A DNA stretch of 64,000 bases from an uncultured Oceanisphaera sp. (GTDB taxonomy: Bacteria; Pseudomonadota; Gammaproteobacteria; Enterobacterales; Aeromonadaceae): the NCBI RefSeq assembly GCF_947495715.1, contig NZ_CANLZU010000010.1, positions 62,001 to 126,000 on the forward strand. The letters run 5' to 3'. Below, piece by piece: positions 30,029 to 39,897 of the stretch; the first letter of the stretch is position 1, and each line of letters opens with the position of its first letter. Under the pieces are notes generated by a model. That model saw only the letters and a program-made list of their open reading frames with translations, was not told where the DNA came from and searched no databases. The position numbers and the translations under genes are program-made.

Positions 30029-30628
30029 ATGCCCAGCCACCGCTATCTTACCGACGAAGAACTCGAGCTGTTGAACGAGGTCAGCCATCAGGAAAGCTCG
30101 CAGGCTCTGCTTAGCCTGCCGCTGATGCTCGATGCTCATATCGCGCCCTTGCTCGAGCAAGCCTCGACCCTCGAGCTGAAGCTGGAACTTGGCGGAATAA
30201 AACTGAGCTTTCCGGTGGCATTGAAACACCCGATTGCCAGCCAGGAGCAGGCCGAACTCAGCTCCCCCAGCATCATCACCAACGGCGGTCACCCTCGGGC
30301 CTGGCGCTTACCCCATCCTCAGTGTCTGCAACTCAGACAGCCCAATGGCCGCCCGCTGGCGGCGGAAATCAGGGATCTGTCCACCAATGGCATGCGCCTG
30401 TTGTCACGCCGCTCGCTGTTCGGCCGCGGTCAGCACAAGAGGGTATTGTTGACGCTGGGGCAAGATCAGGAGCTGAGACTGACGCTCAAGCTGGTGCGTC
30501 AGCACAAAGGGTCTCACTTCTGGTTAACCGCAGTACGATTCGAGCTGTCCATGGCCGATTGCCGGGCCTTGTCGGACTTCGTCTTCAGGGGGTTTCTGGA
30601 GCAAATAAACAAAAGGCAGAAGCCATAG
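30029..30628 (+). CDS. PilZ-like domain protein
   Basis: 199 aa from ATG 30029 (in-frame TTG 29999 and GTG 30020 lie upstream; the ribosome site is weak). The C-terminal half has the PilZ DxSxxG motif (EIRDLSTNGMRLLS) followed by beta-strand-like sequence. The N-terminal arginine motif, normally RxxxR, reads RAWR here. Cyclic-di-GMP binding is therefore possible but not assured. The first ~95 residues are acidic and helical and not recognised. It converges on greA across a shared hairpin. Confidence 0.65.
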   Translation: MPSHRYLTDEELELLNEVSHQESSQALLSLPLMLDAHIAPLLEQASTLELKLELGGIKLSFPVALKHPIASQEQAELSSPSIITNGGHPRAWRLPHPQCLQLRQPNGRPLAAEIRDLSTNGMRLLSRRSLFGRGQHKRVLLTLGQDQELRLTLKLVRQHKGSHFWLTAVRFELSMADCRALSDFVFRGFLEQINKRQKP

Positions 30629-30639
30629 CTCCTGCCTTT
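30611..30639. terminator. Bidirectional terminator, PilZ gene / greA
   Basis: AAAGGCAG / CTGCCTTT arms with an inner AGC/GCT pairing. It overlaps the last codons of the PilZ gene and lies downstream of greA. Confidence 0.7.
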
Positions 30640-30683
30640 GTCATGGCCACAGTGGCCGGACGTCATTATCGCAGCCCGGCGTA

Positions 30684-31160
30684 TTACAGGTACTGGACCT
30701 TGATCACTTCGTATTCGACTTCTCCGGCGGGTGTTTTAACCACAGCCACATCGTCCACTTCCTTGCCAATCAGGGCGCGGGCAATCGGAGAGTTGACCGA
30801 AATCATGTTGGCCTTGATGTCCGACTCGTCATCACCCACGATGCGATAGGTAATTTCTTTCTCGTCATCCACTTTGAACAGCTCGACGGTGGCGCCGAAA
30901 ATCACCTTGCCGGTGTTCGGCAGCTTGGTAATGTCGATGATCTGGGCATTGGACAACTTGGCCTCAATCTCCTGAATACGTCCTTCGCAGAATCCCTGCT
31001 GTTCACGCGCAGCATGATATTCGGCATTTTCCTTCAGATCGCCGTGTTCACGGGCATCGGCAATGGATGCGATTATTTGCGGGCGCAGCACAGACTTCAG
31101 GTGATCCAGTTCTTCACGCAGTTTCTGTGCACCGCGAATGGTCATCGGTGTTTGCTTCAT
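30684..31160 (-). CDS. greA: Transcript cleavage factor GreA
   Basis: 158 aa from ATG 31160. An N-terminal coiled coil with [23 protein letters not shown] (acidic tip residues) is followed by an FKBP-like C-domain. It rescues backtracked RNAP. The carAB genes that commonly lie between dnaJ and greA are missing here. Confidence 0.97.
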   Translation of the reverse strand: MKQTPMTIRGAQKLREELDHLKSVLRPQIIASIADAREHGDLKENAEYHAAREQQGFCEGRIQEIEAKLSNAQIIDITKLPNTGKVIFGATVELFKVDDEKEITYRIVGDDESDIKANMISVNSPIARALIGKEVDDVAVVKTPAGEVEYEVIKVQYL

Positions 31161-31198
31161 AGTGGAAACCCGGTTCCTTTCAGACAATAAAACAACAA

Positions 31199-31227
31199 GA
31201 GCCCCGCCGGAAACCGGCACAGGGCTC
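31199..31227 (-). terminator. dnaKJ operon terminator
   Basis: GAGCCC...GGGCTC outer arms with an inner GCCGG-AAA-CCGGC stem, followed by a T-rich tract on the minus strand, between dnaJ and greA. Confidence 0.85.
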
Positions 31228-31294
31228 GTATCATAAATAATTCCGTTTCAGCCATCTGGCTGTCATATCAGACAGCCAGATTAATACAGTGGGC

Positions 31295-32428
31295 TTAGCG
31301 GGTCAAATCATCGAAGAAACGCTTCACCCCTTCGAAGAAGCCTTCCGTCTTGGGTCTGTGCTTCTTGGCCGCCAGGCCGCCACAAGAGTCTTCCAGCTTG
31401 CGTAACAGCTCTTTCTGCTCGTCGGTCAGACTGACTGGCGTCTCGATATAGACCTTGCACACCAGATCGCCCATCTGACCGCTACGGGCCGAGCGCACGC
31501 CCTTGCCTTTCAGGCGGAACAGTCGACCGGTCTGGGTTTCTGCCGGAATTTTGAGCTTGACCCGGCCATCCAGCGTCGGCACTTCCACTTCTCCACCCAG
31601 GGCGGCGGCGGTAAAGCCGATCGGCACCTCGCAGAACAGGTTGTTACCATCGCGCACGAATATTTCATGGTCGCGCACGTGCATCTGCACATACAGATCA
31701 CCTGTCGGCGCGCCGGCTTCGCCTGCCTCGCCTTCACCCGACAACCGAATACGGTCACCGGTGTCGACGCCCGCCGGGATTTTAACCGACAGCGTCTTGG
31801 TTTTCTGATAACGGCCTTCACCGTGACACTTGTGGCAGGGGTCGCTGATGATCTTGCCCTTGCCCCGGCACTGGGGGCACGGCTGCTGCACGGTAAAGAA
31901 CCCCTGACGCATCTGTACCTGACCATGGCCGTGACAGGTCGGACAGGTCTTGGCCTGGGTGCCGGCTTTGGCACCGCTGCCGTCACAGACGTCACAGCCT
32001 ACCAGGGTCGGTACCTTGATCTCTTTGGTCACGCCCCGCACGGCTTCTTCCAGCGTCAGCTCCATGTTGTAGCGCAAGTCCGAGCCACGGGCCGCACGCT
32101 GCTGACGACGCTGACCGCCACCGAAGATATCACCGAACACGTCGCCAAAAATATCACCGAAGTCGGCTCCGCCACCACCAAAGCCATGACCGCCTTGCTG
32201 GCCGTTGACGCCCTCATGACCAAACTGATCATAAGCCGCACGTTTCTGCTCGTCGGTCAGCACTTCGTAGGCCTCGGTGGCCTCCTTGAACTTGTCGCCG
32301 GCGTCGGCATCGGTCTTGTTACGGTCGGGATGATATTTCATCGCCATCCGCTTGTAGGCTTTTTTTATCTCGCGCTCGTCGGCTTCCTTGGAAACCCCGA
32401 GCACTTCGTAATAATCTCGTTTCGACAT
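31295..32428 (-). CDS. dnaJ: Chaperone protein DnaJ
   Basis: 377 aa from ATG 32428. J-domain with HPD (KYHPDRNK), Gly/Phe-rich linker, four CxxCxGxG zinc repeats ([32 protein letters not shown]) and substrate-binding C-domain: class I co-chaperone stimulating DnaK ATPase. It is 92 bp downstream of dnaK with a hairpin between. Confidence 0.98.
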   Translation of the reverse strand: MSKRDYYEVLGVSKEADEREIKKAYKRMAMKYHPDRNKTDADAGDKFKEATEAYEVLTDEQKRAAYDQFGHEGVNGQQGGHGFGGGGADFGDIFGDVFGDIFGGGQRRQQRAARGSDLRYNMELTLEEAVRGVTKEIKVPTLVGCDVCDGSGAKAGTQAKTCPTCHGHGQVQMRQGFFTVQQPCPQCRGKGKIISDPCHKCHGEGRYQKTKTLSVKIPAGVDTGDRIRLSGEGEAGEAGAPTGDLYVQMHVRDHEIFVRDGNNLFCEVPIGFTAAALGGEVEVPTLDGRVKLKIPAETQTGRLFRLKGKGVRSARSGQMGDLVCKVYIETPVSLTDEQKELLRKLEDSCGGLAAKKHRPKTEGFFEGVKRFFDDLTR

Positions 32429-32463
32429 AGGCTGATTGCTTACCTGAGTCCTGTTCACACAAA

Positions 32464-32491
32464 GGCGGGCGTTGGAATCCCAACGCCCGCC
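32464..32491 (-). other. dnaK-dnaJ intergenic hairpin
   Basis: GGCGGGCGTTGG-AAT-CCCAACGCCCGCC, a 12-bp perfect stem without a strong T run. It may set the dnaK:dnaJ ratio by partial termination or by protecting the dnaK transcript. Confidence 0.6.
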
Positions 32492-32520
32492 ACTGGCAGC
32501 GTTAATACGCTGGGTTTAGC

Positions 32521-34452
32521 TTATTTTTTGTCGTCTTTGACTTCTTCAAACTCGGCGTCAACGACATCGTCATCGGCCTTGCCGGAAGCAGAAGCCCCCT
32601 GTGGCTGCTCACCTGCGTCGGACGCATCGGCCTGAGCCTTGGCCTGGGCCGCTTCCATCAGCTTCTGAGACACTTCCATCAGCGCTTGCTGCTTGGCTTC
32701 GATCTCTGCCTTGTCTTCACCGCGAACGGCGGTTTCCAGTTCGGTCAGGGCAGTCTCGATGGCGCTCTTGTCATCGGCGGCCAGGGCCTCACCCGCTTCT
32801 TCCAGCTGCTTGCGAGTGGCATGCACCAGACCATCGGCCTGGTTACGGGCCTGTACCAGCTCTTCAAACTTCTTGTCGTCGGCGGCATTGGCTTCGGCCG
32901 CACGCACCATGGCTTCGATCTCTTCCTCGGTCAGACCGGAAGAGGCCTGAATGGTGATCTTCTGCTCTTTGCCGGTGTCCTTGTCTTTGGCAGACACGTG
33001 CAGAATACCGTCGGCATCAATGTCGAAGGTCACTTCGATCTGCGGCAGGCCACGCGGTGCCGGACGAATACCTTCCAGGTTGAACTGACCCAGCGACTTG
33101 TTGTCGCCGGAGCGCTTGCGCTCACCCTGCAGCACGTGAATGGTCACGGCAGACTGATTGTCGTCGGCGGTAGAGAACACCTGGGACTTCTTGGTCGGAA
33201 TCGTGGTGTTCTTCTCGATAAGCGCGGTCATCACGCCACCCATGGTTTCAATACCCAGTGACAGCGGAGTCACGTCCAGCAGCAGTACGTCTTTCTTGTC
33301 ACCGGACAGTACGGCACCCTGAATGGCAGCACCCACGGCCACGGCTTCGTCCGGGTTCACGTCTTTACGTGGTTCCTGACCGAAGAAGTCACTAACGGCC
33401 TTCTGCACCAGAGGCATACGGGTCTGACCGCCCACCAGGATAACATCGTCGATGTCGGACACGGACAGACCGGCATCTTTCAGTGCGGTACGTACCGGAT
33501 CCAGCGACTTCTTGACCATGTCTTCTACCAGTGACTCCAGCTTGGCGCGGGTCAGCTTGATGTTCAGGTGCTTGGGACCGGTGGCATCAGCCGTGATGTA
33601 GGGCAGGTTCACCTCGGTCTGCTGGGCGGAAGACAGCTCGCACTTGGCTTTTTCGGCCGCTTCTTTCAGACGCTGCAGCGCCAGCATGTCGTTACGCAGA
33701 TCGAAGTTCTGCTCGCGCTTGAACTCTTCCACCAGATAGGTGATCAGGCGGTTGTCGAAGTCTTCACCACCCAGGTGGGTGTCACCGTTGGTTGCCAGTA
33801 CTTCAAAGGTTTTTTCACCGTCCATGTCATCGATTTCGATGATGGAGATATCGAAGGTACCGCCACCCAGATCGTATACCGCCACCTTGCGGTCACCCTG
33901 CGCCTTGTTCACGCCGTAGGCGAAGGCGGCAGCAGTCGGCTCGTTGATGATGCGCTTCACGTCCAGACCGGCGATACGACCCGCATCCTTGGTGGCCTGA
34001 CGCTGGGCATCGTTGAAGTAGGCCGGTACGGTAATAACCGCTTCGGTCACCGCTTCACCCAGATAGTCTTCGGCAGTTTTCTTCATCTTTTTCAGCACTT
34101 CGGCAGAAATCTGCGGCGGTGCCATTTTTTTGTCTTTTGCTTCAACCCAGGCATCACCGTTGTCGGAGTTGATGATTTTGAACGGCATGATTTTGATGTC
34201 ACGCTGCACTTCTTCATCTTCAAAGCGACGGCCGATCAGACGTTTGATGGCAAACAGGGTGTTGTGCGGGTTGGTCACCGCCTGGCGCTTGGCGGGCTGG
34301 CCAACCAGCGTCTCACCGTCATCGGTATAGGCGATGATGGAGGGAGTAGTACGAGTACCCTCGGCGTTTTCTATAACCCGCGGGGTATCCCCGTCCAGGA
34401 TAGCAACACAAGAGTTGGTGGTACCCAGATCAATGCCGATGATTCTACCCAT
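32521..34452 (-). CDS. dnaK: Chaperone protein DnaK (Hsp70)
   Basis: 643 aa from ATG 34452 ([18 protein letters not shown]). The ATPase domain ([26 protein letters not shown]) is followed by the [17 protein letters not shown] linker, the peptide-binding domain and the lid ending in EEVKDDKK, the usual EEVxD tail. Central foldase and negative regulator of sigma-32. It is preceded by its own heat-shock promoter. Confidence 0.98.
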   Translation of the reverse strand: MGRIIGIDLGTTNSCVAILDGDTPRVIENAEGTRTTPSIIAYTDDGETLVGQPAKRQAVTNPHNTLFAIKRLIGRRFEDEEVQRDIKIMPFKIINSDNGDAWVEAKDKKMAPPQISAEVLKKMKKTAEDYLGEAVTEAVITVPAYFNDAQRQATKDAGRIAGLDVKRIINEPTAAAFAYGVNKAQGDRKVAVYDLGGGTFDISIIEIDDMDGEKTFEVLATNGDTHLGGEDFDNRLITYLVEEFKREQNFDLRNDMLALQRLKEAAEKAKCELSSAQQTEVNLPYITADATGPKHLNIKLTRAKLESLVEDMVKKSLDPVRTALKDAGLSVSDIDDVILVGGQTRMPLVQKAVSDFFGQEPRKDVNPDEAVAVGAAIQGAVLSGDKKDVLLLDVTPLSLGIETMGGVMTALIEKNTTIPTKKSQVFSTADDNQSAVTIHVLQGERKRSGDNKSLGQFNLEGIRPAPRGLPQIEVTFDIDADGILHVSAKDKDTGKEQKITIQASSGLTEEEIEAMVRAAEANAADDKKFEELVQARNQADGLVHATRKQLEEAGEALAADDKSAIETALTELETAVRGEDKAEIEAKQQALMEVSQKLMEAAQAKAQADASDAGEQPQGASASGKADDDVVDAEFEEVKDDKK

Positions 34453-34513
34453 AAAATCCTCTCTCAATATCTTGAATTCAATCGTAAGCGTTTCGTGTTT
34501 TGCTTTAGAGCCT

Positions 34514-34542
34514 ATATGTGGTTGCCGCTAGTGGCTTTCAAG
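34514..34542 (-). promoter_or_regulatory. Sigma-32 promoter of dnaKJ
   Basis: Minus strand CTTGAAA (34536-34542), 14-bp spacer, CCACATAT (34514-34521): perfect -35, one mismatch to CCCCATNT. Confidence 0.87.
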
Positions 34543-34588
34543 ACTCGCATCACATTTTTTTAGGCAAAAGCCGATATTTTGGCTCGAA

Positions 34589-35191
34589 TCAAGCCTGAGT
34601 ATCGATGGCAGGCCCCTTGGCCACCATCACCATGGCAGGGCGAAGCACCCGGCCATTCAACTCATAGCCTTTCATCATGACGGCCAGTACCGAATTGGGG
34701 GCGACGTCGCCGCTTTCCACCATGCTCATGGCCTGGTGCTTGTTGGGGTCGAAGGCCTCACCCTGGGGGTCAATCGGCAAGACGCCAAATTTTTCCACCG
34801 TGTTCAGCAAGGATTTCAGCGTCAGCTCAACCCCTTCGTACACCGCCTCAACAGCATCACTTTCCTTATCGGTATGCTCCAGTGCGCGTTCCAGGCTGTC
34901 GATCACCGGCAGCAGCTCGCCGGCAAACTTTTCCAGCGCAAACTTCTGTGCTTTTTCTACATCCTGTGCCGCGCGGCGGCGCAGGTTTTCCATTTCCGCC
35001 AGGGCGCGCAAGGCGTTGTCTTTCTCAGACTGGGCGCTGGCAGTGGCGTCTGCCAGCTTTTGCTCCAGCTCGGTTACATAAGCCGCATCCGGTTGGGCTG
35101 CCTCGGCGTTGGCGCCGGCTTCGGTGTCTACCGTCAGCGGTTCCTGCTCGGCGGCTTGCTCCGCGTCAACCTGATGTTGTTTCTTGCTCAT
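34589..35191 (-). CDS. grpE: Nucleotide exchange factor GrpE
   Basis: 200 aa. Long N-terminal coiled coil (residues ~35-90, [27 protein letters not shown]) and a beta-rich head with the GrpE signature [18 protein letters not shown]. It releases ADP from DnaK. Located next to dnaK, unlike in E. coli. Confidence 0.97.
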   Translation of the reverse strand: MSKKQHQVDAEQAAEQEPLTVDTEAGANAEAAQPDAAYVTELEQKLADATASAQSEKDNALRALAEMENLRRRAAQDVEKAQKFALEKFAGELLPVIDSLERALEHTDKESDAVEAVYEGVELTLKSLLNTVEKFGVLPIDPQGEAFDPNKHQAMSMVESGDVAPNSVLAVMMKGYELNGRVLRPAMVMVAKGPAIDTQA

Positions 35192-35226
35192 GTTATCTCC
35201 CGTATATATTTACTGACCTGCAGCCT

Positions 35227-35254
35227 ATATGGGGGCTGCAGATCATATTTCAAG
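35227..35254 (-). promoter_or_regulatory. Sigma-32 promoter of grpE
   Basis: Minus strand CTTGAAA (35248-35254), 13-bp spacer, CCCCATAT (35227-35234): a perfect consensus match. A perfect 8-bp inverted repeat CTGCAGCC-N8-GGCTGCAG (35218-35241) covers the -10 and expected start, so the transcript may begin in a hairpin or the site may bind a regulator. Confidence 0.92.
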
Positions 35255-35376
35255 AGAATATTTTGACGATAGCGATCTGGTCGGTGGCACACCGCCATCG
35301 GGTTATTTAGAATGGCTCCATGTCTCGGTCAGGGAACAGATGACCGCATTGCCTACTCAGTCGGGTCAATATATCA

Positions 35377-36261
35377 ATGGAAACCGAATTCAATACCATA
35401 GCGCTTATCGGCAAGCCCGATCACGAAGGCGCCAATCAGACACTGGTGGCGCTGTATAATCATATTGTCGGCCTGGGTCTCAAGGTAGTGATAGAACGCC
35501 GGGTCGGCGAACAGCTGCGCCTGGATCAGGCTGAATTGCTGGAAATGGTCGAATTGGGTGAGCGAGCCGATCTGGCGATCGTGGTGGGCGGTGACGGCAA
35601 CATGCTGGGAGCCGCCCGGGTACTGGCCCGCTTCGATGTGGCCGTGGTCGGCGTTAACCGGGGTAATCTGGGCTTTTTGACCGACCTGTCTCCGGACAGC
35701 TTCGAGCAACCGCTTGAACGCCTGCTGGCCGGCGACTACCAGGCCGAGCAGCGCTTTCTACTGGAAACCCAGGTACACCGGCACGGCCAGCTCAAGGCCA
35801 GTAATACCGCCATGAACGAAGCGGTACTGCACCCGGGTAAAATCGCCCACATGATCGAGTTCGAGGTCTATATCAACGGGCATTTCATGTACAGCCAGCG
35901 CGCCGATGGCATGATAGTGGCCACCCCCACCGGCTCTACCGCCTATTCGCTGTCTGCCGGCGGCCCCATCGTGACTCCCAATCTCAACGCCATTACCCTG
36001 GTACCGATGTTTCCTCACACCCTGAGTTGCCGTCCCATCGTTATCGATGCCGACTCGCAGGTTAAACTGGTGTTGTCTCCCAACAACAAGACCGAACAGA
36101 TGCTGATCAGCTGCGATGGTCATGTCTCGCTGGCGGTGCAACCCGGTGACGAAATTCATATCAACAAGAGTCCCTACAAGCTGAAACTGCTTCACCCTCG
36201 TGGTCATAATTACTTTGAAGTGCTGCGCAGCAAACTCGGTTGGGGCAGCAAACTGTTTTAA
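35377..36261 (+). CDS. nadK: NAD kinase
   Basis: 294 aa. It phosphorylates NAD to [19 protein letters not shown] (GGDG motif), [11 protein letters not shown] and NEAVLH / [15 protein letters not shown] are the diagnostic NAD-kinase motifs. Divergent from grpE; downstream is a heptamer repeat array and recN, preserving the grpE-nadK-recN neighbourhood of enterics. Confidence 0.97.
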   Translation: METEFNTIALIGKPDHEGANQTLVALYNHIVGLGLKVVIERRVGEQLRLDQAELLEMVELGERADLAIVVGGDGNMLGAARVLARFDVAVVGVNRGNLGFLTDLSPDSFEQPLERLLAGDYQAEQRFLLETQVHRHGQLKASNTAMNEAVLHPGKIAHMIEFEVYINGHFMYSQRADGMIVATPTGSTAYSLSAGGPIVTPNLNAITLVPMFPHTLSCRPIVIDADSQVKLVLSPNNKTEQMLISCDGHVSLAVQPGDEIHINKSPYKLKLLHPRGHNYFEVLRSKLGWGSKLF

Positions 36262-36263
36262 CC

Positions 36264-36364
36264 CTGTGAGGGGTGAGAGGTGAGGGGTGAGAGGTGAGGG
36301 GTGAGGGGTGAGGAACATTGCAGAATTTGCTTCCTTGCCCTCACCCTTTACTCTTCACGCCTCA
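36264..36364. repeat. GTGAGGG heptamer array with inverted partner
   Basis: GTGAGGGGTGAGAGGTGAGG units repeat through 36311; then CCCTCACCCTTTACTCTTCACGCCTCAC gives the inverted form, so the spacer can fold back. It lies between the nadK stop and the recN LexA boxes. Confidence 0.8.
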
Positions 36365-36377
36365 CTACCAACTTGAA

Positions 36378-36413
36378 CTGTACAAAACAACAGTATACTG
36401 TATCTCTATACAG
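36378..36413 (+). promoter_or_regulatory. Two LexA (SOS) boxes of recN
   Basis: Box 1: CTGT-N8-ACAG at 36378-36393. Box 2: CTGT-N8-ACAG at 36398-36413, within ACTGTATCTCTATACAG, close to the TACTG(TA)5CAGTA consensus. Starts are 20 bp apart, about two helical turns. A TATACT -10 candidate (36394-36399) lies between them, so LexA would occlude the promoter. Confidence 0.9.
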
Positions 36414-36438
36414 CATCGTTTTGTGCAGGGGTTCCACC

Positions 36439-38103
36439 ATGTTGCTTCAGCTCACCATCAGCAATTTTGCCATTGTTTCCTTCCTTGAGCTGGACTTGCG
36501 TCCAGGCATGACCAGCATTACCGGAGAGACCGGTGCCGGTAAATCCATCGCCATTGACGCCCTCGCCCTGGCACTGGGTGAGCGTGCCGATGCCGACTCG
36601 GTACGCCCCGGTGCCGACAAGGCCGACATCAGCGCCCGTTTTCGTATCGACAAGCTGCCACGCGTCAAGACCTGGCTGAGCGAGCAAGAGCTGGATGAGC
36701 AGGGCGAATGCATTCTGCGCCGTACCCTGAGCCGCGAAGGGCGTTCTCGCGGCTATATCAACGGTACTCCGGTGCCCCTGTCTCAACTCAAGGCCCTCGG
36801 TGCCCTGCTGATCAACATTCATGGGCAGCACGCCCACCAGGCATTGCAAAAGTCCGACTATCAACGCGGTCTGCTCGACGCCTATGCCGGCCATCACCGG
36901 CTGATAGAACAGGTCAGCAGGCAATATCAGCAATGGCGCCAGCTCAGTAACGAACGCAAACAGCTGCAAAGTGAGCAGGCCCAGTGGCAGGCCCAGCGCC
37001 AACTATTGGAATATCAGGTAGCCGAGCTGGATGAACTGGCCCTGGCCGAGGATGAGTTCCCGACTCTGGAAGCCGAGCACAAACGCCTGGCCAACGGCGC
37101 CGAGCTGCTCAACGACTGTCAGCTGGCCCTCAATGTGCTGGCTGACAGTGAAGAAACCAACGCCCTGCAGCTGTTGCGCCAGGGACTGAAGGTATTGATT
37201 GAGCTCAATCAAATGGACAACCGGCTCGGTCCGGTACAGGAAATGATAGAAAGCAGCCTGATCCAGCTGGAAGAAGGTCACGGCGAGTTGAGCCGTTATC
37301 TGGACCGACTGGAGCTGGATCCGGAACGGTTGCATGAGGTGGAAGCACGGCTCGGCAAGGTGATGGAGCTGGCACGCAAGCATCATGTACAGCCGGTTGC
37401 CCTGCATGACTTTCATCAAGAGATAAAAATCCGGCTGGCGGAAATGGATCATAACGACAGCCGCCTGCAGGAGCTGGATGATGAAGTGGAGCAGAGCAAA
37501 GCACTGTTTCTGCAAGCGGCGGAACGGCTCAGTCAGAGCCGACAACGCTATGCCCAATCATTGAATCAGCAGATCACCCAAAGCCTGCATCAATTGAGCA
37601 TGGAGCATGGTCGCCTTGAAATTACCGTAACCGCGGATAACGGCGCCGGTTACTCCCCGCTGGGTATCGATCGGGTCGAATTTCTGGTCAGCACCAACCC
37701 GGGCCAACCCATGAGCCCGCTGGCCAAGGTGGCATCCGGTGGTGAACTGTCGCGTATCAGCCTGGCCATTCAGGTGATTACCGCCCAGAAGGTCGAGACC
37801 CCTACCCTTATCTTCGACGAGGTAGATGTAGGTGTCAGCGGTCCGACGGCGGCGGTGGTCGGCAAACTGCTGCGTCAGTTGGGTGACTCCACCCAGGTAC
37901 TGGTGATCACCCACCTGCCCCAGGTGGCCGGCAATGGCCACCAGCATTATTTTGTCAGCAAAGACAGCGCCGACAACGACACCCAGACTCGAATGCAGAA
38001 ACTCGATGAACAAAGCCGGCTGCAGGAACTGGCCCGGTTGCTGGGCGGCAACAAAATTACCAGCAACACCCTGGCCAATGCCCGGGAACTACTGGTCAGT
38101 TGA
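36439..38103 (+). CDS. recN: DNA repair protein RecN
   Basis: 554 aa from ATG 36439. SMC-like ATPase for double-strand-break repair: Walker A TGETGAGKSIAIDAL, long central coiled coils (~150-370), ABC signature VASGGELSRISLAI, Walker B TLIFDEVDVGVSG. SOS-induced through the tandem LexA boxes. Both flanks carry repeats, heptamers on each side and dispersed repeat copy 2 after it. Confidence 0.98.
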   Translation: MLLQLTISNFAIVSFLELDLRPGMTSITGETGAGKSIAIDALALALGERADADSVRPGADKADISARFRIDKLPRVKTWLSEQELDEQGECILRRTLSREGRSRGYINGTPVPLSQLKALGALLINIHGQHAHQALQKSDYQRGLLDAYAGHHRLIEQVSRQYQQWRQLSNERKQLQSEQAQWQAQRQLLEYQVAELDELALAEDEFPTLEAEHKRLANGAELLNDCQLALNVLADSEETNALQLLRQGLKVLIELNQMDNRLGPVQEMIESSLIQLEEGHGELSRYLDRLELDPERLHEVEARLGKVMELARKHHVQPVALHDFHQEIKIRLAEMDHNDSRLQELDDEVEQSKALFLQAAERLSQSRQRYAQSLNQQITQSLHQLSMEHGRLEITVTADNGAGYSPLGIDRVEFLVSTNPGQPMSPLAKVASGGELSRISLAIQVITAQKVETPTLIFDEVDVGVSGPTAAVVGKLLRQLGDSTQVLVITHLPQVAGNGHQHYFVSKDSADNDTQTRMQKLDEQSRLQELARLLGGNKITSNTLANARELLVS

Positions 38104-38104
38104 A

Positions 38105-38132
38105 GGTGAGGCGTGAGGCGTGAGGCGTGAGG
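38105..38132 (+). repeat. GTGAGGC heptamer array (4 units)
   Basis: GTGAGGC repeated in tandem directly after the recN stop and abutting the left end of repeat copy 2. Confidence 0.85.
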
Positions 38133-38538
38133 CTGTCTCATAGTCACAAGTTTTTGTTGAACTTAATGAGGCCATCAGGCAAAGCGCACTGCTCAGTCGA
38201 CACGCCGTAAACCCCTCCCTGGGGGCTCAAACCGCGCCATCCTTGGCGCGGATGGTCGGTTGAGCAGACACCCTTTGCCCTCCCGTCGGCAGCGGAGTGG
38301 TCTGTCAGTGGTGCTCACCGACGACTCGGCGCCTAAAAAGAGGCGGCTGGGATAGCCTCGGCCGACCATCACATGACAGGTCAACAAAAGCTCCTGCAAT
38401 GCTGACACTCCCGCCATCCTTGGCGGTCGGACGTCATGTGCTGAGCGTCGCAGGGATGCGGTTTAGCGTGTCGGAAGAGGCTACCCAGTTGCCTCTGAGC
38501 CTACTTTACGGACTGACAGACTTGTGACTAAGAGACAG
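38133..38538 (+). repeat. Structured dispersed repeat, copy 2, with Tn5-like ends
   Basis: 406 bp with 19-bp terminal inverted repeats: CTGTCTCATAGTCACAAGT on the left and CTGTCTCTTAGTCACAAGT on the right (read inward), one mismatch between them. These resemble the Tn5 outside end CTGACTCTTATACACAAGT (15 and 16 of 19). Inside are the same boxes and TCC-loop hairpins as copy 1. There is no transposase, so it is non-autonomous if mobile. The flanking 9 bp do not match, so no target duplication is evident. Confidence 0.8.
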
Positions 38539-38563
38539 GCTTACGACTTAAAGCTGTTTTTCG

Positions 38564-39322
38564 TCATACCAGGCGGCGCGCGGCACCGATGACGATATCA
38601 ATCGCCTGCTGCTCGGCCTGCTGCAAGGTGACATCGTCGGGAATTTCCTGCTGGGTACGATTGACGATAACCCCGGCCACGCAACCGGCCCTCAGTCCCT
38701 GGCTGGAGCACATGGTAAAGAGGGTGGCCGACTCCATTTCGTAGTTCAGCACCCCCATGCTCTGCCATTCTTTCATGCTGCCCTGAAACTTGCGCAACAT
38801 GCGGGCCGAATAGGTATCGTAACGTTCCTGACCGGGATAGAAGGTATCAGACGAGGCGGTGATACCGACATAAGGCTCAAGCCCCAGCTCCCGAGCCGCA
38901 TCCACCAGCGCACAGGTACAGTCAAAATCGGCGACCGCCGGAAACTCCATGGGTGCGAAGTGGCTGCTGGCACCATCGAGTCGTACCGAACCCTGGGTCA
39001 CTATCATATCGCCGACCTGCACATGACTCTGAATCGCGCCGGTGGTGCCAATACGCAGAAAGGTGGTCACCCCCAACTGGGCCAGTTCTTCCACCGCAAT
39101 GGAAGTAGAAGGACCACCGATACCGGTAGAGCAGACCACCACCGGTTTGCCGTCCAGCTCGCCCAGCCAGGAGGTGAACTCCCGCTTGCTGGCCAGATGA
39201 CGGGCATTGGCCAACTGGCCGGCAATACGTGCGACCCGCTCAGGATCCCCCGGAATAATGGCAAGCGTTGCGCCTTGCAGATCCTCATCGGTTATCCCTA
39301 AGTGAAAAACGTGCTTTGCCAT
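38564..39322 (-). CDS. udp: Uridine phosphorylase
   Basis: 252 aa, NP-I family: phosphorolysis of uridine to uracil and ribose 1-phosphate. [26 protein letters not shown] (phosphate loop), [16 protein letters not shown] and the EMESATLF motif (ribose-binding Glu-Met-Glu) match Udp. It appears monocistronic. Salvage-type regulators (CytR/CRP) act on it in enterics, but no site was resolved here. Confidence 0.95.
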   Translation of the reverse strand: MAKHVFHLGITDEDLQGATLAIIPGDPERVARIAGQLANARHLASKREFTSWLGELDGKPVVVCSTGIGGPSTSIAVEELAQLGVTTFLRIGTTGAIQSHVQVGDMIVTQGSVRLDGASSHFAPMEFPAVADFDCTCALVDAARELGLEPYVGITASSDTFYPGQERYDTYSARMLRKFQGSMKEWQSMGVLNYEMESATLFTMCSSQGLRAGCVAGVIVNRTQQEIPDDVTLQQAEQQAIDIVIGAARRLV

Positions 39323-39459
39323 TGGCTTACTCCCGAAAGAAAGCGTTAAAAACGAAGATGATAGGACAGTGGGTGCCGGATGACCATCATTGCCGGCACG
39401 GAACCATGGTCTGACAAGGGGCCAGTTCCCATCGTCGGAGTATTGAGAGGGTGTCGGCT

Positions 39460-39488
39460 TTTACAAGCTCATCGCCAACAGCTATCAT
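39460..39488 (+). promoter_or_regulatory. Probable sigma-70 promoter of bamE
   Basis: TTTACA (39460-39465), 17-bp spacer, TATCAT (39483-39488), about 33 bp ahead of the bamE ATG. Confidence 0.6.
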
Positions 39489-39520
39489 GCCCAACAAGTC
39501 ACACAGGATATAATGCAGCC

Positions 39521-39859
39521 ATGCAACTCAAAACCTTGATTTTACCCTTGCTACTCACTCTTCCTCTGGCCGGTTGCGGCCTGGTGTACAAGGTCGACAT
39601 TCCCCAGGGCAACTACATTGAAGCCAAACAGGTCGCCCAGCTGCGCCAGGGCATGAGCCAGGAGCAGGTTCGCTTTCTGCTGGGTAATCCCATGAGCCTG
39701 GACGGTTTCAACCATGATCGTTGGGTGTACCTTCATTATCTGAAACCGGGCCGGGGTGACGTAGAGCAGAAACAACTGATTCTGGACTTTACCAACGATG
39801 CGCTTGTCTCGGTCAGCGGCGATTATCCCGCTCCTGCCACCTTTGAGCAGGGTCTGTAA
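39521..39859 (+). CDS. bamE: Outer membrane assembly lipoprotein BamE
   Basis: 112 aa from ATG 39521. Lipoprotein signal with lipobox LAGC (Cys19). The SmpA/OmlA fold follows with GNYIEAKQVAQLRQGMSQEQV, then LLGNP and DRWVYLHY. Peripheral component of the BAM complex inserting beta-barrels. It is convergent with rnfH, in the recN-bamE-rnfH-ratA-smpB order of enterics. Confidence 0.96.
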   Translation: MQLKTLILPLLLTLPLAGCGLVYKVDIPQGNYIEAKQVAQLRQGMSQEQVRFLLGNPMSLDGFNHDRWVYLHYLKPGRGDVEQKQLILDFTNDALVSVSGDYPAPATFEQGL

Positions 39860-39897
39860 CAAAGTCTATGGTCATGGGACTCACAGACCATGGCCGG

